Assembly (NCBI GenBank): GCA_003246625.1
Contig: QJZR01000020.1
Location: 1-64,000, forward strand
Direction: 5' to 3'
DNA length: 64,000 nt
Origin: Alphaproteobacteria bacterium
GTDB lineage: Bacteria > Pseudomonadota > Alphaproteobacteria > Rhodospirillales > Rhodospirillaceae
The translations under genes were made by a program, and so were the position numbers. The notes under the pieces were generated by a model that made no database searches, had not been told where the DNA came from, and saw only the letters and a list, made by a program, of their open reading frames with translations. Positions 56,407 through 64,000 of this stretch are shown piece by piece. Positions within the stretch are counted from its first letter, which is position 1. Each line of letters begins with the position of its first letter.

Positions 56407-58395
56407 ATGCTCGACAAACTTAAGATCAATGCCAAGCTCTCAATCTTGAGCGCCACTTTCCTGCTGCCGATCGCCCTGCTGGTTTTCCAGTTCATCGGCC
56501 AGGCCAACGTCAACATCGTCTTTTCCGAACGCGAACTGGTCGGCAGCCAATACTTCCGGGTTCTGCGCGACTCCTTGGACGGGACGATCGACCTGGCGAT
56601 CGGCAAGGGCGACGCCGCCGCGGCGAAACGCGCGCTCGACGCCGCCAAGGCCAAGGACGCCGCCACCGCCGCCGACATGAAGGCGGCGGAAAGCGCTGCC
56701 GCCATGCAGAAGGCGGTCGCCGCCGCCATCGCCGCGCCGCAGGGGAACGCCCTGGACACGGCGGTGGACGCCACGCTGGCGCACATCACGCGGGTCCAGG
56801 ACGGTTCCAACCTGACCCTCGACCCCGACCTCGACTCCTATTACATGCAGGACCTGGTGACGGTGAAGCTGCCGGTTGCCGAGGCCGCCGCGCTGCGGGT
56901 TCTGGCGGTCGCCGAAAAGATGGCCGCCGCCCAGCCCGCGCCGACCGCCCTGCTGGTCGAATTCGTCACCCGCAAGGGCGAACTGGCGGCGGTTCTGGAC
57001 GGCATCGACGGCGACGTCGCGGCGGGCCTGCGCGGCAACGCCGATGGCAAGATGAAGGCGGCTCTCGACGCCTCGACCGCCGCCTTCGCCAAGGCCAAGG
57101 CAGACTTCGTCGGCAAGCTGGACGCGCTGACCGCGGGCGGTGCGGTGCCCGCCGCCGCCGACCTGAAACTGGCGCAAATCGCCCTGCATCAGGCCAACCG
57201 CGCCCTGTCGCTGGCCGCCACCGGCGAACTGGACCGGCTGCTTTCGGTCCGCATCGACACCCTGGGGTCGCAGCGCAACAGCGACCTCGGCAGCTCGCTG
57301 TTCGTGCTGCTCGGTTCCTTCTTCGCCTCGTGGTGGATCGGCCGCAACGTGTCGCGCCCGATCCACGACATCGCCGCCACCTTGAACACCCTGGCCCAGG
57401 CCAAGTGGGACATCACGGTGCCGCACACCACGCGCGGCGACGAGATCGGCGACATCGCCTCGGCGGTGGACACCTGGCGCAGCAACGCCCTGACCCGCCG
57501 CGCGGCGGCGCAGGAAGCGGAAAAGGAAAGAAAGGCGCGCGAGGAACGGGCCCTGCGGGTCGAGGCCCTGACCCTGGAGTTCAACGAGCAGATGCGCTCC
57601 AGCATCGGCAATTTCCTGCAAGCGGCGCAGGGGCTGGAACGGACCTCCAGCTCGATGTCCGAGGTGGCGGAACGGACCTCGTCGCAGACCTCGGCGGTGG
57701 CCGGCGCGGCGCAGGAATCCTCGCAAAGCGTCGACTCCGTCGCCGCCGCCACCGAGGAAATGAACATGTCGATCGCCGAAATCGCCCGGCGCATCGACGA
57801 GGCCGACGCCGTCGTCAAGCGGGCGGCGGACCAAACCGCCCATGCCGAGACCCTGGTCTCCAGCCTGGAGGACACCGCGCAGAAAATCGGCGAGGTGGTG
57901 CAGATGATCAACGACGTCGCCAACCAGACCAACCTCTTGGCCCTCAACGCCACCATCGAGGCGGCGCGCGCGGGCGAGGCGGGCAAGGGCTTCGCCGTGG
58001 TCGCCTCGGAAGTCAAGAACCTGGCCAACCAAACGGCCCGGGCGACCGAGGAAATCGCCAGCCAGATCAGCGCCGTGCAGGAAGCCAGCCAGACCACGGC
58101 GAAGGAAATCGCGGCGATCTCGCAGGTGATGTCGTCGGTGACCTCGATCACCGCCTCGGTGGCGGCGGCGGTGGAGGAACAGCAGGCGACCACCGCCGAC
58201 ATCGCGCGCAGCATCGCCCTGGCCGCCAGCAGCGCGCAAGAGGTCAGCCAGAACATCGCGGGGCTGGAGGAAGGCGCGCAGGAAACCGGCGAGGCCTCGC
58301 GCTCGGTGCAGGAGGCGGCGAAGGCGCTGTCGCAGCAATCCGACGCCATGCGCGACAACGTCGAACGCTTCATCGAGGCGGTGCGCACCGTCTGA
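56407..58395 (+). CDS. Methyl-accepting chemotaxis protein (HBM/4-helix-type sensor)
   Basis: The 662-residue chemoreceptor has an N-terminal helix ([20 protein letters not shown]) and an Ala-rich all-helical periplasmic region of about 260 residues, large enough for a tandem four-helix sensor. A second helix ([17 protein letters not shown]), a HAMP domain ([20 protein letters not shown]) and a signalling tip follow ([34 protein letters not shown]). It controls CheA kinase activity. AGGGG precedes the ATG at 56407. A long upstream frame has no support. Confidence 0.93.
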   Translation: MLDKLKINAKLSILSATFLLPIALLVFQFIGQANVNIVFSERELVGSQYFRVLRDSLDGTIDLAIGKGDAAAAKRALDAAKAKDAATAADMKAAESAAAMQKAVAAAIAAPQGNALDTAVDATLAHITRVQDGSNLTLDPDLDSYYMQDLVTVKLPVAEAAALRVLAVAEKMAAAQPAPTALLVEFVTRKGELAAVLDGIDGDVAAGLRGNADGKMKAALDASTAAFAKAKADFVGKLDALTAGGAVPAAADLKLAQIALHQANRALSLAATGELDRLLSVRIDTLGSQRNSDLGSSLFVLLGSFFASWWIGRNVSRPIHDIAATLNTLAQAKWDITVPHTTRGDEIGDIASAVDTWRSNALTRRAAAQEAEKERKAREERALRVEALTLEFNEQMRSSIGNFLQAAQGLERTSSSMSEVAERTSSQTSAVAGAAQESSQSVDSVAAATEEMNMSIAEIARRIDEADAVVKRAADQTAHAETLVSSLEDTAQKIGEVVQMINDVANQTNLLALNATIEAARAGEAGKGFAVVASEVKNLANQTARATEEIASQISAVQEASQTTAKEIAAISQVMSSVTSITASVAAAVEEQQATTADIARSIALAASSAQEVSQNIAGLEEGAQETGEASRSVQEAAKALSQQSDAMRDNVERFIEAVRTV

Positions 58396-58416
58396 GCGCG
58401 GCGTTCCGGCCCAACA

Positions 58417-58445
58417 AAAACGGCGGCCCATCGGGCCGCCGTTTT
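58417..58445. terminator. Bidirectional terminator between two chemoreceptor genes
   Basis: A perfect 13-bp stem (AAAACGGCGGCCC with its complement) and a 3-nt ATC loop, with A-run on the left and T-run on the right, lie between convergent genes ending at 58395 and 58460. Confidence 0.92.
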
Positions 58446-58459
58446 CCGTTCGTCCGCCG

Positions 58460-60163
58460 TCAGGAGCGGGAGAGCTGGCGCTCGGTTTCCTCGACCGAGT
58501 TCTCCACCGCGGCGTTGACCGACTTGTGCAGATTGTCGATGTCGCCGCTCAGTTCCCCCACCGTGCCGCGCAGGCTGACCGCGACGTCGCCGACCTCGGT
58601 CGCCTGCTGCGACACCGCCGAGATCATCGTCGCCACTTCCTGCGCGCCGCCCGCCACTTCCTGCACGTTGCGGGAAATGTCGCGGGTGGTGGCGTTCTGT
58701 TCCTCCACCGCCGAGGCGATGGCCGCCGCCGTTTCGTCCACCTTGGCCAGGGTATGGCCGATTTCCGCCATCGCCGTGACCATGCGGTGGGACTGCTCCT
58801 GCATTCCCTGGATCTTTTCGGTGATCTGCGACAACGCACGCTGGGTTTCCAGCGCCAGGGACTTCACTTCGCCAGCCACCACGGCGAAGCCCTTGCCCGC
58901 GTCGCCCGCGCGCGCCGCCTCGATGGTGGCGTTCAGGGCCAACAGGTTGGTCTGCGCCGCGATGCCGTTGATCAGCTCCACCACCGTGCCGATGTCGTTG
59001 GCCGCCGCGTCGACCTGGGCGACGACGCCCTGCGCCTCGGCCGCCAGTTCGCCCGCCTGCCGCGCGATCGCGGTGGAGGCCGCCGCCTGGTTGGCGATTT
59101 CGGAGATCGAGGCAGAGAGTTCCTCGGCCGCGCTGGCCACGGTTTCGGCGTTGGCCAGGGCCTGTTCGGCACCGGCGGCGACGATGGTGGAATTGTTCTG
59201 CATCTGCTGCACCAGCCCTTCCAGGTGGGCGACGCCGCCGTTCATGGTTTCGGCGCAGACGGTGACCTTTTCGACCGCGGTGTCGGTTTCGGTGCCGACC
59301 GTCGTCGCCATACCTCGCACCGCATCCAGCACCGCCTTCTTCGACAGTTCGGCCAGATTCTTTTGCGCTTCCTCCAGCTCGCGGCTCTGACGCAGTTTCT
59401 CGCGGAAGACTTCCAGCGCCTCGGCCATGTGGCCGATCTCGTCGGCACGACCACGGCCCGCGATCTCGACGTCGAGGTCGCCCTCGGCCAGGCGGCGGGT
59501 CGCGGCGGTCATTCCGGTAATCGCCCGCAGGCTCATCCGCAGGAACAGGAAGGTGACGATCCCCATGAAAGCCAGAAGCCCGCCGCCCGCCAGCACCGTC
59601 GACCGCGACAGGGCGGCGACCATCTTCTCGATTTCCTGTTGGCTGAGACCGGTATAGAGGACGCCGACCACCTTGCCCGAAGCGTCCTTGATCGGGTCGT
59701 AGGCGGTGAAATACCGCTGGCCGAGAATTTCCGCCTCGCCGCGATAGGGCTTGCCGTCGCGCAGCACCGCGTCATAAACCGGGCCGGGCGCCAGCTTGGT
59801 GCCGACGGCGCGGCTGCCGTCCGCCTTCATCACGTTGGTGGCGACGCGGGTATCGGCCGCGAACACCGTCGCGGTGCCGCCGATCAGGGTCTTGATGCCA
59901 TCCACCACCCGGATGTCGCCGTTCAACGGCGTGTCCCCGGCGAACAGCGTATCGCCCTCCAAACGGTATGCGGCACCCACCCCGGCAAGAACGTGCCAGG
60001 CGACGCGCATCGCGCTCTCCTGCCGTTCCTGCGCCTGCACGTTCAACTCTTCGTGGGCGATGTGCACGCTGACGCCAAGAAGAGCAGCCATCGTCACCAA
60101 CAACGACAGCAGGGTTGCGAACGTCACTTTTTGCACGAGAGAAAGACGGAAAAGAGCTTTCAT
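58460..60163 (-). CDS. Methyl-accepting chemotaxis protein (Cache-type sensor)
   Basis: The 567-residue chemoreceptor has an N-terminal helix ([20 protein letters not shown]) and a periplasmic single-Cache (Cache_3/Cache_2-like) domain at about 40-185: [36 protein letters not shown] and [13 protein letters not shown] second helix, HAMP ([20 protein letters not shown]) and a signalling domain follow ([34 protein letters not shown]). Such Cache sensors bind small organic acids in characterised cases; the ligand here is unknown. Confidence 0.93.
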   Translation of the reverse strand: MKALFRLSLVQKVTFATLLSLLVTMAALLGVSVHIAHEELNVQAQERQESAMRVAWHVLAGVGAAYRLEGDTLFAGDTPLNGDIRVVDGIKTLIGGTATVFAADTRVATNVMKADGSRAVGTKLAPGPVYDAVLRDGKPYRGEAEILGQRYFTAYDPIKDASGKVVGVLYTGLSQQEIEKMVAALSRSTVLAGGGLLAFMGIVTFLFLRMSLRAITGMTAATRRLAEGDLDVEIAGRGRADEIGHMAEALEVFREKLRQSRELEEAQKNLAELSKKAVLDAVRGMATTVGTETDTAVEKVTVCAETMNGGVAHLEGLVQQMQNNSTIVAAGAEQALANAETVASAAEELSASISEIANQAAASTAIARQAGELAAEAQGVVAQVDAAANDIGTVVELINGIAAQTNLLALNATIEAARAGDAGKGFAVVAGEVKSLALETQRALSQITEKIQGMQEQSHRMVTAMAEIGHTLAKVDETAAAIASAVEEQNATTRDISRNVQEVAGGAQEVATMISAVSQQATEVGDVAVSLRGTVGELSGDIDNLHKSVNAAVENSVEETERQLSRS

Positions 60164-60425
60164 TTGTCACCACAACTCCAGGGGGCATTCGTATGTTTTT
60201 CTCGGACCTTCTGGCCATTTCTCTTTATTTTGGGCCGCCTAGCGGGTTTTCCAGTGACCCCCGTCACAATTACGCAATAAGATTTCCCGAAAATGCTTTT
60301 TTCGGACACAAACCGCGATGGAAACCGCCGTTCGGCGTTCCCTTCCCCACCGAACACTTGAAGATTGCATTCCCCGTTCCGAAGCGTAACTTCGGCGGGT
60401 CGTGACCGCATGGGGGAAACCGGCG

Positions 60426-62162
60426 ATGAACCGCAATCTTTGGGCGATGATCGTATTCGCGTGCGCGCTGCTGACCGCCGCGCCCGCCGCCTGGGCCGCG
60501 CCACGAAGCGCCGCCCCCTCGCCGGACGTCCTCAACGAACGCCTGGAAACCCTGCGCGACACGGTGAAGGAGCTTTCGGCGGAGACCAAGGCCAACACCC
60601 AGGCAACCGCCGAACACAAAAACGGCCTTCAGGCCCAGGACAAACGGATCGAGGACACCAACGATCGCTTTAGCGATCTGCACGAAAGCATCACCCGCGT
60701 CCTCACCCTCATCAGCACCGGCGCAGCCACCCTGGGCGCGGTCGTCGGCGGTTTTGGCTATTTCTTCTACAAAAAGGTTCGGGCGGATGCCCTGCAAAAA
60801 ACTGAATTGGTCATCATGAAATGGCTTTCCGATAATCAGAACGCCCTCTACGAGGAAAAAGAAAAGATACTAAAAGAGCTCAAGATCGCCGAAGAGAAGG
60901 CAATTCAAGACATCAATTCCGCCTGCAAGCAGGTGCAAACGAATGCAGATAATGCGAACGATATCATAAATAAGAGAATCAGCGACTCAACCTTCATTGA
61001 GCCTGATACCGGCAATGGAGATAAATACAATGATAAAAATCTAATGGAATTAATGAACAAGCCAGAAAGTAAACGCACGGCTGATGACCTGATAAAATTA
61101 GGCCTAGCCGCACTGTTCGATAATAAAAATGACAATGCTATATATTATTTTGGGCGCATACTAGAACTGCCCACAGCCACCAAAAAACAGATCGCCAATG
61201 CCTTGTTCAACAGGGGGATTGCACTTGGACGGCAGAACAGACCGGACGAATCCATCGCCGCCTATAACGCAATAATTCACCGGTTTCGCGATGACGCCAA
61301 CCTGAACAAACAGATTGCCAACGCCTTGATCAACAAGGGCGTCATGCTTGGACGACAAGGCAAAACAAAAGAAGGCATCGGCGCCTATGACGAAGTAATC
61401 TGCCGCTTCGGCAAAAATCCCCCCCCCGACTTGCGCGAACCGGTCGCCCTAGCCTTGATCAATAAGGGCGTCGCGCTTGGACGACAGAACGAACTGGATG
61501 AGGCCATCCACGCCTATAACGAAGTAATTCACAACTTCGACGAAAACCCCACCCCAGACCTGCGCGAACAGGCCGCCAAAGCCCTGGTCAACAAAGGCCT
61601 CGTACTTAGACAAGAGAACAAGCTAGACGAGGCCATCGAGGCCTATAACGGGGTAATCCTCCGTTTCAAATATGGTTCCACTCCAGCCCTGCGCGAACAG
61701 AGCGCCAGAGCCATGGTCAACAAAGGCATCGCACTTGGACGACGGGGAAATGTGGATGAAGAAATGACCGCCTATAACGAGGTAATCCAAAATTTCGATG
61801 ACGCTCCCACCCCCATCCTGTGCGAACAGCTCGCTATTGCCCTAGTCAACAAAAGCGATGTTCTGGGAAAGGGGGGAAATGCGGATGAAGCGATCGACCT
61901 TTGTAATAAGGTGATCGAGCGCTTTGGCGACGACCCCACCCCCGCCCTGCGCGAACAGGCCGCTATTGCTTGGGTTAACAAGGCCGAGAACCTGGATCGG
62001 AAGGGAGAAACGGAAAAGGCCCTGCGTATTTTCGATGACGTCATCAAGCTCTACGGCACGGAGGAAACCGCCCAGGACGCGGTCAAGGAGGCCAAGCGGT
62101 TGCGGGATGAGATCCTGGCCCGGAAGAAGACCTGCGACGACGCGCCCAAGGACAAGGAATAA
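60426..62162 (+). CDS. Exported, membrane-anchored TPR protein
   Basis: This protein has 578 residues from the ATG at 60426, which has GGGGGAAA upstream; a GTG at 60402 is less likely. It has a signal peptide (WAMIVFACALLTAAPAAWA), a heptad-rich coiled coil at about 35-85, a membrane helix (LISTGAATLGAVVGGFGYFF) and a helical linker. From about residue 260, seven TPR-like units of some 43 residues follow, each with LxNKGxxLGRQ, DEAIxAYNEVI and a PTPxLREQ spacer. Bases about 60780-61900 are much more AT-rich than the rest of the window, with codons such as AAT, ATA and AAA. This hints at acquisition from elsewhere. Its function is unknown; it is probably a protein-binding scaffold. Confidence 0.85.
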   Translation: MNRNLWAMIVFACALLTAAPAAWAAPRSAAPSPDVLNERLETLRDTVKELSAETKANTQATAEHKNGLQAQDKRIEDTNDRFSDLHESITRVLTLISTGAATLGAVVGGFGYFFYKKVRADALQKTELVIMKWLSDNQNALYEEKEKILKELKIAEEKAIQDINSACKQVQTNADNANDIINKRISDSTFIEPDTGNGDKYNDKNLMELMNKPESKRTADDLIKLGLAALFDNKNDNAIYYFGRILELPTATKKQIANALFNRGIALGRQNRPDESIAAYNAIIHRFRDDANLNKQIANALINKGVMLGRQGKTKEGIGAYDEVICRFGKNPPPDLREPVALALINKGVALGRQNELDEAIHAYNEVIHNFDENPTPDLREQAAKALVNKGLVLRQENKLDEAIEAYNGVILRFKYGSTPALREQSARAMVNKGIALGRRGNVDEEMTAYNEVIQNFDDAPTPILCEQLAIALVNKSDVLGKGGNADEAIDLCNKVIERFGDDPTPALREQAAIAWVNKAENLDRKGETEKALRIFDDVIKLYGTEETAQDAVKEAKRLRDEILARKKTCDDAPKDKE

Positions 62163-62169
62163 CCCACAT

Positions 62170-62262
62170 CCGTCATGCCCGGACTTGATCCGGGCATCCA
62201 CGGGTTTTTGGTGCCCCGACCCCCAAGACGTGGATGGCCGGGACAAGCCCGGCCATGACGAG
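62170..62262. repeat. Palindromic repeat family 2, copies a and b (inverted pair)
   Basis: Copy a is ATGCCCGGA-CTTGA-TCCGGGCAT (62175-62197). Copy b is ATGGCCGGG-ACAAG-CCCGGCCAT (62234-62256), the same element in reverse. Both are bordered by CGTC and CCACG-type ends. They sit between the TPR gene and the GIY-YIG gene and may also end the TPR transcript. Confidence 0.85.
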
Positions 62263-62299
62263 GCGGGAAATCGCGGTATCGAGACAAGGGAATACGGCG

Positions 62300-62587
62300 A
62301 TGCCTGCCGCATGGGTCTATATCCTGACCAACCGTCCGAACGGCACGCTCTATGTCGGGGTTACCTCGAACCTCGCCCGACGCATCTGGGAACATCGCGA
62401 AGGCGTGGCCGACGGCTTCACCAAGCGTTACGGCATCAAGCGGCTGGTGCATGCGGAACCCTTCGACGATATCCGCCGGGCCATCCAACGGGAAAAGAAC
62501 CTCAAGCACTGGTGCCGGGCGTGGAAGGTGCGCCTGATCGTTTCGGACAATCCGGACTGGGCGGATTTGTTTCCGCTGCTGGCGTGA
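62300..62587 (+). CDS. GIY-YIG nuclease-superfamily small protein
   Basis: This protein has 95 residues from the ATG at 62300. It has the motif pair WVYILTNRPNGTLYVGVTSN (Y-I-L ... Y-V-G form of GIY-YIG), then LARRIWEHREG (catalytic Arg region), KRYGIKRLVHAEPF, and the Glu in IQREKNLKHW. This is the short YhbQ/UPF0213-like class, whose nuclease role in cells is poorly known. The open frame upstream reads into palindrome copy b and is not part of the gene. It is surrounded on both sides by palindromic repeats. Confidence 0.9.
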   Translation: MPAAWVYILTNRPNGTLYVGVTSNLARRIWEHREGVADGFTKRYGIKRLVHAEPFDDIRRAIQREKNLKHWCRAWKVRLIVSDNPDWADLFPLLA

Positions 62588-62945
62588 TGCCTCCCTTCCC
62601 GTCATGACTAGGCGTCTTCCGGAATAGGGTGCCCCCCGGGCTTAAGCCTATGGTCTGCCACCGAAGGGAAAACTCCGTGGATGCCTGTGTCGAGCACGGG
62701 CATGACGGGTGGGTAAGCGCGCCATTTTGCGTCTTCGTCACCCCCGGACTTGTTCCGGGGGGCCACGCCTTGTTGCTCTTCCCCGTCCATGCCGAAAAAC
62801 GCGTGGATGCGCGGGACAAGCCCGCACATGACGGTTGGGGCTGGGGCGACCCGGGGATCAATCCGGGCATCCGCGACTTTACTCAAAAAAACGTCGACCC
62901 CCGGGTCAAGCCCGGGGGTGACAGTGGGATAGAACCGAGGCGACG
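62588..62945. repeat. Palindromic repeat family 2, cluster of further copies
   Basis: About five or six copies follow the GIY-YIG gene, all with a CTTG-type or CAAG-type 5-nt loop. They include ATGCCTGTG-TCGAG-CACGGGCAT (62681-62703), CCCCCGGA-CTTGT-TCCGGGGG (62741-62761), ATGCGCGGG-ACAAG-CCCGCACAT (62807-62829), a weaker copy near 62850-62868, and ACCCCCGGG-TCAAG-CCCGGGGGT (62897-62919). No gene is seen in this stretch. Confidence 0.85.
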
Positions 62946-62949
62946 CGGC

Positions 62950-64000
62950 CTACCCCTCCAGCGGGTACCAGCGCGGGCGGGCGAAGATCAGGCCGCAGGT
63001 TTCGCCCACTTCCGGCCCGGGCTCGCGGCGGGTTTTCTGCACCCGCACCTCGGCCTCGCCGACCCGCACGCGATAGTCGATCACCTCGCCCAGATAGGCC
63101 TTGCGCTCCACCGTGCCGGAGACGCCGCCCTCGGTGGAGAAGGCGATCTCGTTCGGCCGGGCCGCCAGCCAAGCGCCCCCCGCGGCGGCCAGTTCCGGTG
63201 GCGGCGGCGCGGGCGGCGCATAGGATGCGCCCGCCACCTCCATCCGTCCGTCGCGCAGCGCCACCTGGAGGAACGACGACAGGCCGATGAACTCGAAGAC
63301 GAAGCGGTTGGCCGGGGCGCCATAGATTTCCAGGGGCGAGCCCACCTGCTGCACCACGCCGCCCTTCATCACCAGGATGCGGTCGGACAGCGCCATCGCC
63401 TCGGACTGGTCGTGCGTGACGTAGAGGATGGAATGGTGGAAGCGCCGTTGCAGATCCTTGATCTCGAAGCGCATTTCCTCGCGGAAATGGGGGTCGAGGG
63501 AGGACAGCGGCTCGTCCAGCAGCATCACGTCGGGACGGATCGCCAACGCCCGGGCCAGCGCCACCCGCTGCTTGCCGCCGCCCGACAGGTCGTCGGGCGA
63601 GCCCTCGGCCACCGACCACAGGTTGGTGTGCTTCAGGGCTTCCTCGGCCCGTGCCTGGATTTCCTCCCTGGGCAGCTTGCGGATGCGCAGGGGGAAGGCG
63701 ACGTTCTCGAACACCGACATGTGCGGCCACACCGCGAAGGCCTGGAACACCATGCCGAAGTTGCGATTTTCCGGCGGCAGGTAGAAGTGCTTCTTCTTCG
63801 ACGAGATCACCCGGTCGCCGACGCGGATTTCGCCGTCGTCCAGGTCCTCGAACCCCGCCACCATGCGCAGGGTGGTGGTCTTGCCGCAGCCCGAGGGCCC
63901 CAGCATGGCGACGCATTCCCCCTGCTCGATCGACAGGTCGAGGCGGTTCACCGCGGCGACCTTGCCGAAACGCTTGGTCACGCCGGAGAGTTCGATATAG
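62950..64000 (-). CDS. ABC transporter ATP-binding protein (PotA/FbpC type), 5' end outside window
   Basis: The frame stays open to base 64000 (YIELSGVTKRFGK), so the GTG at 63981 is internal and the start lies beyond the window. It has Walker A MLGPSGCGKTTTLRMVAG, the Q-loop FGMVFQAFAVWPHMSV, the signature LSGGGKQRVALARAL (Gly-Lys where Gln-Gln is usual), Walker B DVMLLDEPLSSLDP and the switch His in LYVTHDQSEAM. A C-terminal TOBE domain follows from about residue 240. This class powers import of iron(III), polyamines, sulfate, phosphonates or sugars; the substrate genes would be upstream, off the window. Confidence 0.9.
   Translation of the reverse strand, partial: YIELSGVTKRFGKVAAVNRLDLSIEQGECVAMLGPSGCGKTTTLRMVAGFEDLDDGEIRVGDRVISSKKKHFYLPPENRNFGMVFQAFAVWPHMSVFENVAFPLRIRKLPREEIQARAEEALKHTNLWSVAEGSPDDLSGGGKQRVALARALAIRPDVMLLDEPLSSLDPHFREEMRFEIKDLQRRFHHSILYVTHDQSEAMALSDRILVMKGGVVQQVGSPLEIYGAPANRFVFEFIGLSSFLQVALRDGRMEVAGASYAPPAPPPPELAAAGGAWLAARPNEIAFSTEGGVSGTVERKAYLGEVIDYRVRVGEAEVRVQKTRREPGPEVGETCGLIFARPRWYPLEG

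Noticed and set aside
62170-62945. CRISPR array
   Set aside because: The repeats are palindromes in both orientations with irregular spacing and no uniform spacers or cas genes.
63963-63981. GTG at 63981 as true start of the ABC ATPase
   Set aside because: The residues upstream (YIELSGV) are the normal beginning of this ATPase family, so the gene continues past the window.

Overview
The window is about 64 kb of very GC-rich DNA. Dense operons with 4-bp ATGA overlaps, NNC/NNG codon use and gene orders such as lptF-lptD-surA-pdxA-rsmA, lgt-(COG1565 methyltransferase)-pgeF and (DUF1285)-(NUDIX)-(DUF6111)-cca point to an alphaproteobacterium, most likely of the Rhodospirillales. A FucA-like aldolase with mtnA and mtnP, as known from Rhodospirillum rubrum, fits this. 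The genus cannot be fixed from the sequence alone. No rRNA, tRNA, CRISPR array or complete insertion sequence was seen.

Positions 1-11256 look like a surface-glycan or protein-glycosylation island. It opens with the 3' part of a huge Ser/Thr-rich protein built from octapeptides in a three-level hierarchy. Next comes a TPR protein with a GT41 (O-GlcNAc transferase / SPINDLY) catalytic domain, then a small conserved protein, a zinc-ribbon methyltransferase, a GT9 glycosyltransferase, a radical SAM-glycosyltransferase fusion, an FkbM double methyltransferase and a GT4 glycosyltransferase. The nearness of a Ser/Thr-rich repeat protein to a GT41 enzyme suggests substrate and enzyme.

Positions 11314-23768 hold housekeeping genes: gldA, rsmD, a large-subunit-type pseudouridine synthase, a lytic transglycosylase, tadA, and the run HD hydrolase-lptF-lptD-surA-pdxA-rsmA. 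lptG, normally beside lptF, is absent from this run. Positions 23946-35121 carry proC, a YbjN gene, ubiK, hldD, lgt, a MidA-like methyltransferase, pgeF, a lipoprotein, prs, rplY, pth, ychF and a dienelactone hydrolase. Positions 35296-38794 (minus strand) hold mtnP-mtnA-FucA-like aldolase plus a VOC protein, a likely methylthioadenosine/5-deoxyadenosine salvage route through DHAP.

Positions 38888-41395 encode a cytochrome bc1 complex in which cytochromes b and c1 are one polypeptide (FbcH type), preceded by the Rieske protein and divergent from trmL. After an SGNH-fold protein that has lost its catalytic triad come cca, DUF6111, NUDIX and DUF1285 genes. A complete biotin operon, bioB-F-H-C-D-A, fills 45971-51781. 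A copper module follows: two free HMA metallochaperones and CopA. Then come a membrane diguanylate cyclase, two convergent chemoreceptors, an exported TPR protein of AT-richer composition, a GIY-YIG protein flanked by palindromic repeats, and the ATPase of an ABC importer cut by the window end.

Two dispersed intergenic repeat families are visible. One (about 23.8, 35.2 and 44.1 kb) has hairpin arms that differ between copies yet stay perfectly paired. The other is a roughly 30-bp palindrome repeated about eight times around the GIY-YIG gene (62.17-62.92 kb).
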